A stretch of DNA of 64,000 nt from Bryobacteraceae bacterium (lineage in GTDB: Bacteria > Acidobacteriota > Terriglobia > Bryobacterales > Bryobacteraceae). The stretch spans positions 124,001 through 188,000 of the forward strand of contig JAIEMJ010000003.1 in assembly GCA_019752335.1 (NCBI GenBank). The letters are read 5' to 3'. Positions 1 to 7,333 of the stretch are shown piece after piece. The translations under genes were made by a program, and so were the position numbers. Positions within the stretch are counted from its first letter, which is position 1; each line of letters opens with the position of its first letter. Below the pieces are notes generated by a model, which ran no database searches, was not told the origin of the DNA, and saw only the letters and a program-made list of their open reading frames with translations.

Positions 1-842
1 GGTTCCCGTCCCTTGAATTTGAAAGATCCCATTGCCGCGCTCACGGTATGGACGACAGTCATCATTGAACTTCCGATTTCTCCGGTCACGATGCGGCGCG
101 CCAGAAATGGGATCAGGGCGACCATCACGGCGAAGAGAATGCTTGCGAGCGACATCAAGAGCGCTCCGGTTGCACCTTGAAACCACCCTCCCAAACTGTT
201 GGCGGCCAGCATCGCGCCAAGGCTCTGAGCGTTGATCGCCGTCAGGAGCACACTGAATAGCGCGTACACAATGCCCCAGGCGTGAAAGACGAAGACATTG
301 ACGAGATAGCTCCGTGCAAGCTGGCCGACGCCAAAGGCCGGGTAGAGCGCCAGGACCATTGGACCAACCGTGTACAGGACCGCGCCATACAGGCAGTAAA
401 GAATCGTGAAAATCAGGAGCGCGATGGGGAAGATGATGGCTGCAATCAATTGCACCAACACGCTGACCAGAGCGACGATGCTGCTCACCACCAGGTTGAA
501 CCAGTTCGCGTTGCCAAGGCCGTTGAAGTATTGATTCACCTGAAGCATCCAGTTTTCGGCCCAATCGTTGGGTGAAATCGTCGCGGCAACCTGGTTGAAA
601 GCGCCATTAACGTTGCGGAAGATTGCTCCGTAGTTCGACACGATGAGCCCCAGCAGCAGGAATTTCCCGGCGGCGATGCCAATCATCCGGGCGTCGCCAC
701 CGCGGGAGTATGCTTCATAGACCGCGAACAGGGCGCAGAGCAGTAGAATCGCATTCGCGATATTCGTAATGGCTCCCATCGGACCGCCAGGTCCGTCAAT
801 GCCATTCAATACCGTTTGAAAGGTCTGCTCGAAGAAAAACAT
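1..842 (-). CDS. VirB6/TrbL-like inner-membrane channel protein, 3' end outside window
   Basis: Reading leftward from an ATG at 842-840, an open frame continues without a stop to base 1, so at least 280 residues are coded and the C-terminus is missing. The protein is mostly membrane: an N-terminal soluble helix, then hydrophobic segments around residues 25-40, 55-70, 115-160, 165-190 and 225-245. This is the profile of VirB6/TrbL, the polytopic inner-membrane component of type IV secretion channels. It starts 8 bases after the stop of a VirB5-like gene, and the order VirB4-VirB5-VirB6 matches classical systems. Assignment rests on topology and position rather than on a signature motif. Confidence 0.8.
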   Translation of the reverse strand, partial: MFFFEQTFQTVLNGIDGPGGPMGAITNIANAILLLCALFAVYEAYSRGGDARMIGIAAGKFLLLGLIVSNYGAIFRNVNGAFNQVAATISPNDWAENWMLQVNQYFNGLGNANWFNLVVSSIVALVSVLVQLIAAIIFPIALLIFTILYCLYGAVLYTVGPMVLALYPAFGVGQLARSYLVNVFVFHAWGIVYALFSVLLTAINAQSLGAMLAANSLGGWFQGATGALLMSLASILFAVMVALIPFLARRIVTGEIGSSMMTVVHTVSAAMGSFKFKGRE

Positions 843-850
843 CGTTACCT

Positions 851-1687
851 CTATTTCTTGAACATGTTCGTCAGGTCGCGCCGCGTGTCGCTCGCGTGAT
901 CCGCATTGAACTTCAGACTGGCTCCTGTGTTTGCCATGTCGATCGCTCGAATGCGGAATAACTCCGCCGTCGCGGACTGAGTGAGCGCATGGGCCTTCAC
1001 CAGCATGGCCGCCGATTGAGCCTCAATCATCGGCGCGGTTCCCGGTGCTGCAAGCGCGAGTTCCGCCGCTAGTTGATCCGATGCATCCATCAACTGGTCG
1101 GCTGCGGCGTCGATGGCGATCGCCTTCTTTAACGCGGCTTGCGCGGTAGCGTCAGTCATATCGATCAGGTCGCGCACGGCGGGCGGAGCGTCCGTGGGGG
1201 GAGGAACCGGTTGATAGACGGTGGTGAAACGACCAGCCACCTGACTGATGTTGCCCGCATTCCGCGACAAGAGGAGCGCCTCCAGTTGCCGGGGATTTGC
1301 GAGAGTCGCGCTGGCCACATTGAGATTGACCAATCCCCGAATGGAGTCGTAGAAACTTTGAACCGTGCTCACGATGCCGCGGGCACGATTGATCGCGTCG
1401 AGAGGGTATATCGTGTTTTGGAAATAGTTTTGGATCGCCGTGATGACGCTGCTGACTGCATTCAAGGCCGTGCTGATGTTCCGCAGGCCCGCACCGATCA
1501 CGTTGGTGATCGCTGTGTTAATGGCGCCTATGGCGCTCACGATCGCCGCCATGTCGATGGGGAAAAACTGCGCCTCGACGGGTTGAGGTGTCAGCATGCT
1601 TGCCACAAGGAGGAGCGCCAGAATCTTGGTTCGCTGCGCCCATACGCGACTGCAAAGGGCCCGTACTGTGTCACAGAAATCGGTCAT
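851..1687 (-). CDS. VirB5/TrbJ-like secreted protein, second paralogue
   Basis: This 278-residue protein has an N-terminal signal peptide (hydrophobic residues about 22-34, cleavage after VEA near 39) and is otherwise helical and alanine-rich. It aligns along its whole length with the gene just upstream (1700-2542): both have a YPL..INRA block, an NP..LE block, a P.P..A.P..RDL.D..DA block, an APG.AP block and a terminal FKK. VirB5/TrbJ proteins are periplasmic, pilus-associated, helical subunits coded next to VirB4 and VirB6, as here. The family call is from context and general character. The paralogy is directly visible. Confidence 0.72.
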   Translation of the reverse strand: MTDFCDTVRALCSRVWAQRTKILALLLVASMLTPQPVEAQFFPIDMAAIVSAIGAINTAITNVIGAGLRNISTALNAVSSVITAIQNYFQNTIYPLDAINRARGIVSTVQSFYDSIRGLVNLNVASATLANPRQLEALLLSRNAGNISQVAGRFTTVYQPVPPPTDAPPAVRDLIDMTDATAQAALKKAIAIDAAADQLMDASDQLAAELALAAPGTAPMIEAQSAAMLVKAHALTQSATAELFRIRAIDMANTGASLKFNADHASDTRRDLTNMFKK

Positions 1688-1699
1688 TATGCATTTCCT

Positions 1700-2542
1700 C
1701 TACTTCTTGAAGATGGTCCGGACGTCGTCGCGAAGCTGTGCACCGAACATTGCGTTCCGTTTCCGCACCGTGTTGTCGTGCGCCAATCGCGCCGCCTCCT
1801 GGCGGATTGCGGCCGCGATCATCCGCTGCATCATGGCCTGACTCTTTACCGATGCGGTCATACCCGCCGCTGCGAGAAACGGGGCGGAGCCAGGGGCCAT
1901 ATTCATCCCTTCGTTCTCGATCGCATCCGCAGCGGCCATCATCTGGTCCACAACGGCGTCGGAGGCTTTCAAAGTCTTCAGGTTTCCTAGAGCCATTGCG
2001 TCGTCAATATCCGCCAGATCGCGCTCAATGGGATGCGCATTGGCAGGTTGCGGTATGGCCCGGTATGTCTGGATGAAAGCGCTCGTCAGTTGAGCGAAGT
2101 CGCCAGTGCCGCGATTGCGGATGATACTTTCCAGCCCAACAGGATTCGGCAGCTGAGCACTCGAGACGTTCACCCGCATCAGAGCGGTGAGTATGCCGCG
2201 GAACTGGGCGATCATTGAGGTCACCAGCGCCTTCGCCCGATTGATCGACTGAAGAGGATAGACGACTTGTTCCCAGAGATTGCGAAACTGCGTGAGCACT
2301 CCGTTGATGGCTCCAATGGTGCCTTGAATCGCACTCAGCAGGGGTCCGATAACGTTGTTGATCGTCGCGACCACCTGCGAGGCAGCGGCGATTACCGCTG
2401 GAATGCCGAGTTGGGCCCTCGCCGGAGGCGTGACCACGGTGAAAGCCAAAGTACACACGACACCCACGGCCACGACACGGCGAACGCGACGGATCAGGAA
2501 GAACGCCAATATGTTTGTGAATAGAAGGAGCAGGAGTTTCAT
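1700..2542 (-). CDS. VirB5/TrbJ-like secreted protein, first paralogue
   Basis: 280 residues with a signal peptide (hydrophobic core about residues 24-36, ARA-Q near 43) and a helical body. The start codon overlaps the stop of the VirB4 gene by four bases (ATGA), so the two are probably translationally coupled. It is a tandem paralogue of the next gene downstream, 12 bases away, with the same order of conserved blocks and the same FKK end. In VirB systems VirB5 is a minor pilus-tip component, and two copies may build a hetero-oligomeric tip or provide alternative adhesins. The exact family is inferred. Confidence 0.72.
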   Translation of the reverse strand: MKLLLLLFTNILAFFLIRRVRRVVAVGVVCTLAFTVVTPPARAQLGIPAVIAAASQVVATINNVIGPLLSAIQGTIGAINGVLTQFRNLWEQVVYPLQSINRAKALVTSMIAQFRGILTALMRVNVSSAQLPNPVGLESIIRNRGTGDFAQLTSAFIQTYRAIPQPANAHPIERDLADIDDAMALGNLKTLKASDAVVDQMMAAADAIENEGMNMAPGSAPFLAAAGMTASVKSQAMMQRMIAAAIRQEAARLAHDNTVRKRNAMFGAQLRDDVRTIFKK

Positions 2543-5211
2543 GACGCTCGCGCCTCCTGGGCCGCGACCGCGGCCGTTACCGCTCCGGACAACTCCTCGG
2601 GGAGAGGCGCTACATCGGCGAGTCCACTGGGGAATCGCTTCGCAAGCTCCTCATACACTTCCAGAGCTGCCTTCCGAGGGTGCTGCAGAAAGCAATATCG
2701 CCGGTAGGCCCGCTCTCTCGGAAACGTCGTGCATACCCAGTACTCAACCGGCGTGGGGACCAGCCGGATGGTCTGCGTAGTCTCTGCCTTTTCACCAATC
2801 ACCAACAGCACCTCGGCACTACGCCCTTTCCGCGGCGCGCCGAAATGTTTGATCTCGTCCAAAGCAACTTGATTCAGCGCCAGATGAGTAGCAAGCGGGC
2901 TCACATCACCAGGCTGTCGGCCAATGATCTTCGTCGACACGTTACGCACGATGCCGGGCCCATGAATGCGAGGTTGCGTGTCGGTGCCGACGAAATCTTC
3001 GAGCGTCTGCGAAATGCCCCACACGCTACCGCCACGTTTGCGGGCGGTGCGGAACAGTTGCACTACCTCGGGCGCCAGAACATTGGAGTCAAGCAGGGAC
3101 CAGCACTCATCGAGCACGGTGATGCTGTGTTGCCCGGTTCTGCCAGACGCACGCTCCTGCATCGCATGGGCGATCATCATACTCATCGCGGTTTCAAGCT
3201 TCGGATCGTCGCTGAGTCGTTCAACGTTGAAGAACAACCAATCGGTGTCGGTCTTCAAGGTCGTGTGCTGATCGAACAATTTGGAGTAGACGCCCTTCTC
3301 ACCGGTCCACTCCCGGAGTTTAAGAGCGGCCAGTTTTGCTTCCTCCACGGTTCGTTCGATCCGTTCCTCGTCACGCCATTGCTGGAGCTCTTCGCGGAGG
3401 TCGTTAAAGGTTGGCGTCGGGTTGCTGTGCCGTATTGCGCACCGCTTGTAGGTGCGGCTTATGGCTTCGCTGAGCAAGTTGTCGAGCAGCGCGGTATCTG
3501 AGTTGGGGCTGTCCCCAATCATGTGCCGCGTGAGGTTCTTGAGGAATGCAATCTTGTCCTTTCCTGGAGTATTAGTCCCAGGAGCCAGATCCCATGGGTT
3601 CAGAGTTATGCTGCCTTCCAGATCCACGTCGATCGAGCGGCCGCCCATCAATTCGACCAGCGGGCGGTAAGAATCGCCACGTTCCAGAATCGAAATCAAC
3701 GGCTTCAATCGGGCCATCATCAGCAGGAACAGCATCGCCATGAACGTCTTGCCGCCACCTGAGGCGGCCATGATCAACATGTTGGCGTCCGCGAGGGAGG
3801 AATCCCAAGGAGAGAACGGGATCAGCTCACGGCCAGGCGTTTCGAGTAGAAGGAGCGGTGACCGGGGTGTTCCTTGCCAGGAGGTCTCCACCGGCAACAG
3901 GTCGGCGGCATGCACCGTAAGGCAGTCATTCTCCCGCTGATTCTCTTCGCTCATTCCGGGCAGACCGGCAATAAACAACCGCCGCTTGGCTAAGTCTTCC
4001 GGAAGACCACGGCTCCCATTCATCTGCATAACCGTATAGAGAACCTTCTGCCGCCTATCCGAGAGCACGCGTTCCTGCTCGGCAAGATCGCGATGGCTCT
4101 GCACGGGTTGGGACGTCCGGACCCCGACGATCATGCTTGTGCGGCATGTCTTGAGGGAACTGGAGATGAGGTTCTCAAGCGTTTCGATCAACTGCCGCTG
4201 CGCGACCTGCGCGTCAACGTCGATGCGGTACCCGCCCTGTGAATCCCGTTGCGCGGCCTGCATCTTTTTTAGACGGCCTTTGTAGTGGCGGATCATTGCT
4301 GCCTGATCCGGGATCATCACGTCGGTGTTCACTGTCATCGGGAAATCGAGGCCGATGAGATCCCGAAGAATCCCAGGGAACGTGGCGTCGGGCAAGTCTT
4401 TCAGAGTGATGAAGGAGTATAAGAGGCCACCCACCCGAATGTAAGTCTCCTCCTCGTGTTCGATGTTTGTATTGACGATCTGCTCCCGCGCGCTTCGATG
4501 CTGGAGAGACGATTCGGGGCGCCGGAGCGGAATGCGGTCGGCGATCAAGGGATTCAACGATCGCTTCATCTCGATGAAGATCTCCGGATCCGTCAGCCGC
4601 CGCACTCCCATTCCCGTTGCTCGAAGCGTCTGTTCGACGCCAGAAAGAATCGAACCGAACTCGGCCAACAAGTCCTCGTGCTCCCGCCGGGTGCGCTGAA
4701 TACATCGGTTGGCCGAAAGACTCAAACCATCGAGGCTGAAGCGCTTGCTTACCGCCTTGCCGAACGTCGCGCCCGGTAGTTCGTGATGGATCGCGGGATT
4801 CCAATGGAAGTAGACATGGAGGAGGGGCCGCAGGTAAAAGCCCGCGTGTTCTTTCGCACGCCACGCTTCCATGCGGAGGCGATCGAGGGCTAATAGGGTC
4901 GGGTTCTGATTCCGTAGCTGCTGTTGATATCGTTGCCTCAGGTCACCCAGTCCCTCTGCGATCTCGAACCGCACCTGCATTCGCATCGAGCGTTCCGGTA
5001 AAGAGCGAATCAGGGCCTCGAGCGACATCTTGGTCCGGTTGCGGCCATCGTCGTTGTGGTAGTACGAGTTGATGCCGGTGAGCTCATAGCCGGCGACCAA
5101 CGCGCCAGTCGTGCGGACGATGACGTCATGTAGGATGTCCCGGACCGGCAGGAGTTCTGAAAAAGCCGGCTGATGTAGGGACGCTCTATGCTGTTCGATA
5201 GTCGTGGGCAC
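2539..5211 (-). CDS. virB4: VirB4/TrbE-family conjugative transfer ATPase
   Basis: This is the 890-residue motor ATPase of the type IV secretion system. The Walker A motif ASGGGKTF lies at residues 483-490, the Walker B motif ITVLDE at about 697-702, and an ISQTLEDF block typical of the HerA/VirB4 group follows. The N-terminal 450 residues correspond to the VirB4 membrane-associated domain. Length is normal for the family (about 800-900). The start is GTG at 5211, supported by an AGGAGG ribosome-binding site 6-7 bases upstream. It overlaps the VirB3 gene by 26 bases, and its stop overlaps the next start by four bases, so the genes form one operon. It powers substrate transfer and pilus assembly at the inner membrane. 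Confidence 0.95.
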   Translation of the reverse strand: MPTTIEQHRASLHQPAFSELLPVRDILHDVIVRTTGALVAGYELTGINSYYHNDDGRNRTKMSLEALIRSLPERSMRMQVRFEIAEGLGDLRQRYQQQLRNQNPTLLALDRLRMEAWRAKEHAGFYLRPLLHVYFHWNPAIHHELPGATFGKAVSKRFSLDGLSLSANRCIQRTRREHEDLLAEFGSILSGVEQTLRATGMGVRRLTDPEIFIEMKRSLNPLIADRIPLRRPESSLQHRSAREQIVNTNIEHEEETYIRVGGLLYSFITLKDLPDATFPGILRDLIGLDFPMTVNTDVMIPDQAAMIRHYKGRLKKMQAAQRDSQGGYRIDVDAQVAQRQLIETLENLISSSLKTCRTSMIVGVRTSQPVQSHRDLAEQERVLSDRRQKVLYTVMQMNGSRGLPEDLAKRRLFIAGLPGMSEENQRENDCLTVHAADLLPVETSWQGTPRSPLLLLETPGRELIPFSPWDSSLADANMLIMAASGGGKTFMAMLFLLMMARLKPLISILERGDSYRPLVELMGGRSIDVDLEGSITLNPWDLAPGTNTPGKDKIAFLKNLTRHMIGDSPNSDTALLDNLLSEAISRTYKRCAIRHSNPTPTFNDLREELQQWRDEERIERTVEEAKLAALKLREWTGEKGVYSKLFDQHTTLKTDTDWLFFNVERLSDDPKLETAMSMMIAHAMQERASGRTGQHSITVLDECWSLLDSNVLAPEVVQLFRTARKRGGSVWGISQTLEDFVGTDTQPRIHGPGIVRNVSTKIIGRQPGDVSPLATHLALNQVALDEIKHFGAPRKGRSAEVLLVIGEKAETTQTIRLVPTPVEYWVCTTFPRERAYRRYCFLQHPRKAALEVYEELAKRFPSGLADVAPLPEELSGAVTAAVAAQEARAS

Positions 5212-5548
5212 CGGGTTCCTCCTCTTTGAAGTAATCGAGCTTCATCTGCGAATCGGGCTCCAGGCCGCAATAGATCTTGGGTTTGGTGTGCCAGGCCAGA
5301 AAATCCTTGAGGTAGGCTCGTGGCTTGCCATATTTAAAAAGCATCAGGAACGGAATACTCAGGACCGGCACGATGTACTGCAGGAAGACGTTCATCGGGA
5401 TGCCGAACACCTGGCGATCGACCCAGCGGCCGAAGATGTTGGTGAGAGCGGCCAGACCGATCACGACAAACCAGTCTTCGAACTCCAAGAACAGAAAGCT
5501 CACGCGCGTGTGAAGGTTGCGGTGGACGGGACTGATGTTGAGTGCCAT
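5186..5548 (-). CDS. virB3: VirB3/TrbD-like membrane protein
   Basis: A 120-residue protein with two hydrophobic segments (about residues 26-40 and 54-72) and a charged C-terminus. It lies immediately before virB4 and overlaps it by 26 bases, the invariant position of VirB3/TrbD, which associates with VirB4 in the inner membrane. The N-terminal block around SPVHRNLHTRVSF resembles the short cytoplasmic leader of this family. It follows a gene carrying pilin-like repeats, again the VirB2-VirB3-VirB4 order. Confidence 0.8.
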   Translation of the reverse strand: MALNISPVHRNLHTRVSFLFLEFEDWFVVIGLAALTNIFGRWVDRQVFGIPMNVFLQYIVPVLSIPFLMLFKYGKPRAYLKDFLAWHTKPKIYCGLEPDSQMKLDYFKEEEPGAHDYRTA

Positions 5549-5563
5549 TGAGTTCGATTCTCC

Positions 5564-6019
5564 TTAGCTCACGCCACCGGTTCCCTGCGCAATGAACCAT
5601 TCCGCGAGCCGTAGCAAGCCCGAAAGTGCCAAGCACAGCGCGGCGGCGCTGAAATGACGCATCCAGGCGCCGCCCGCATAGATGCGATGACCAACGCCCG
5701 AATACAACATGAACCCGTGGAGAAGTTGCAGGACGGCATAGACAGGCAGGAAAACGTTGCACGTCCAATTCACTAGCCCGCGCAAGGTGATCCAGACCAA
5801 GTCGGGATTGTTCCAAGCTGACTGGGTGGCAAAGGTCTCCATCCCGCGCAGAACGCCGGACACCATTAAGCAAAGAAATCCGGCCCAAGGGGCATAGGTA
5901 TGCGCCTGGCCATGCGAGTACCGCAGAACGGCTAGCGCGAAGAACAGGGCGCCGAACGTTGGCATGATCACGTTTCCCATCCAACTCGTCAGGTTCGTAA
6001 TGCCAGTCAGAAAATTCAT
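5564..6019 (-). CDS. Four-helix membrane protein with two VirB2-pilin-like repeats
   Basis: The 151-residue protein appears to be an internal duplication of the pilin fold coded at 6779-7126. Each half starts with a W..NV..P block (LTSWMGNVIMP near residue 10, LVNWTCNVFLP near 82) and ends with an SG..R..E block (about residues 55-62 and 135-142). The C-terminus, SGLLRLAEWFIAQGTGGVS, resembles the end of the pilin, SGVTRLLEFWISQGGGGVS. It has no evident cleaved signal peptide. The position between the pilin and virB3 suggests a pilus or inner-membrane assembly role. Whether it is polymerised is unknown. Confidence 0.75.
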   Translation of the reverse strand: MNFLTGITNLTSWMGNVIMPTFGALFFALAVLRYSHGQAHTYAPWAGFLCLMVSGVLRGMETFATQSAWNNPDLVWITLRGLVNWTCNVFLPVYAVLQLLHGFMLYSGVGHRIYAGGAWMRHFSAAALCLALSGLLRLAEWFIAQGTGGVS

Positions 6020-6032
6020 AATTCCTCGCGCG

Positions 6033-6695
6033 TCACATCATCGAGACAACCAGACGCCAAAGCGCCGACACTGTTAGAAACGCGGCCGCGGCGCCGATGA
6101 GCCGGATGGCCGGACGTCCAAAAGCGAAATTCACTACGGCGCCAATGACCGCCAAGCCCGCGGCGATTGGCATGATCCGGCTCGCGGTGTATGTCCATGC
6201 CCCCTCGAGGACAGCAGCCGTCCCGAATCGGGTTGCGTCGTTCCACCCCTGGAGCAGGGCCGCACTCGCCGGGATGGACAACAAGAACATGGCTCCGAGG
6301 ATCGAGGCCAAGGGCGTGTGTCCTTCGCTCCAATCGATCGCCGAACGAAGGACCATCCAGGCGGCCAGCACCGGGACCAACCGGCCGATCACAAGGGTAT
6401 TGACAAAAATGACAGCGTCGTTGGCAAAGGCGGACATCCACCCGCTGCCGATGCCGCCGCTGGGGAGAGGTGCGCCGACACCCCAAAACGAGAACCATCC
6501 GAACACTTGCGGAAGAGTAATCATCACGATGGCCCAGAACATCCATTTCGAAAAGCCGCCTCCACCTACGGAAAATGAAGTCGTTCCTTCGCGACGCAAT
6601 GCGATGCCCGCAAGAACGAGCGCTACCAGAGATGCGGGTGCGGCCAGAGCCAGCATCAGCCGGATTCCATCGAGAACAAGCTGCGGAACCCCCAT
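6033..6695 (-). CDS. Polytopic membrane protein with a VirB2-pilin-like C-terminal segment
   Basis: 220 residues with about six predicted membrane helices. The last 45 residues (PIAAGLAVIGAVVNFAFGR and following, ending ALWRLVVSMM) line up with the VirB2-like pilin segment starting at PVGAGVAVLGAVGSYATGR: both have an AG.AV.GAV core, a GR turn, a second hydrophobic helix and a closing RL. The N-terminal 150 residues have no counterpart that I recognise. It lies between the pilin gene and the duplicated pilin-like gene, all on the same strand, and is probably a membrane part of the secretion machine. Confidence 0.7.
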   Translation of the reverse strand: MGVPQLVLDGIRLMLALAAPASLVALVLAGIALRREGTTSFSVGGGGFSKWMFWAIVMITLPQVFGWFSFWGVGAPLPSGGIGSGWMSAFANDAVIFVNTLVIGRLVPVLAAWMVLRSAIDWSEGHTPLASILGAMFLLSIPASAALLQGWNDATRFGTAAVLEGAWTYTASRIMPIAAGLAVIGAVVNFAFGRPAIRLIGAAAAFLTVSALWRLVVSMM

Positions 6696-6716
6696 TCGGT
6701 TACCCTGCTTTCCGGA

Positions 6717-6742
6717 AGGCCGGCTTCCTTCGAGGCCGGCCT
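6717..6742. promoter_or_regulatory. Intercistronic stem-loop downstream of the pilin gene
   Basis: The arms AGGCCGGC (6717-6724) and GCCGGCCT (6735-6742) pair perfectly around a 10-base loop. It lies in the 83-base gap between the pilin gene and the next gene. No T-run follows on the minus strand, so it does not look like a complete terminator. It could protect the pilin mRNA or attenuate downstream expression, which would raise pilin relative to the rest of the operon. Confidence 0.5.
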
Positions 6743-6778
6743 AGCCCGGTTGTTTGCTCGCTGCGTTTCCGGGAGAGG

Positions 6779-7126
6779 CTAGGAAACCCCGCCGCCACCC
6801 TGGGAGATCCAGAATTCCAACAGGCGAGTGACGCCGGAGATCGCGAGTAGCCCGGCCGCCGTGACGAGCCACCGGAACACTCCTCTCCCCGTCGCATAGC
6901 TGCCGACGGCCCCCAACACAGCGACGCCCGCGCCCACGGGAGCGATGACGTTGCCGATCCAGTTGACAAAGTTCAGGAACGCTCCTTCTGGTTGGGCTCC
7001 TGTTTGACCTTGCACCGCGACGTTGACTTGCGGGGCAGCGCCAAGATTCTGGGCTATCGCCACGCTTTGCACGATGATCAGGCAAAGGGCGAGCGCAACG
7101 ACGACCCGTTTCGCGTTTTGACTCAT
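6779..7126 (-). CDS. virB2: VirB2/TrbC-like pilin precursor
   Basis: 115 residues from the ATG at 7126, which has GGAGG eight bases upstream. A longer frame starts nine codons earlier but lacks that site. A long signal sequence (hydrophobic residues about 6-22, AIA near 23) precedes a mature part of roughly 90 residues with two hydrophobic helices separated by a short basic loop (ATGRGVFRW). This is the standard cyclic/linear T-pilin plan of VirB2/TrbC. It ends in a glycine-rich tail, GGGGVS. A stem-loop lies directly downstream. Homologous segments occur in the next two genes. Confidence 0.82.
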   Translation of the reverse strand: MSQNAKRVVVALALCLIIVQSVAIAQNLGAAPQVNVAVQGQTGAQPEGAFLNFVNWIGNVIAPVGAGVAVLGAVGSYATGRGVFRWLVTAAGLLAISGVTRLLEFWISQGGGGVS

Positions 7127-7333
7127 GTTTAAAACCTCCATGCGTTCTTGCATCCGCTTCGGTGTGTGCAGTCGGGAGCCGTTAAATGACGCCTTGAATG
7201 CCGCTACCGGGCGTGGAGACAGAATGAGGCAATACGCTCGTGCAATGCAAAAGTCTCTAGAAGGTGCTCTGGAACCGCAAGAAGGGTCGAAGACGGATCG
7301 TCTTAGAAGCGCGGAATGCGGACGAGGAGAAGG

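Noticed and set aside
6033-6695. VirB8/TrbF candidate
   Set aside because: VirB8 has one membrane helix and a periplasmic NTF2-like domain; this protein has about six helices and a pilin-like end.
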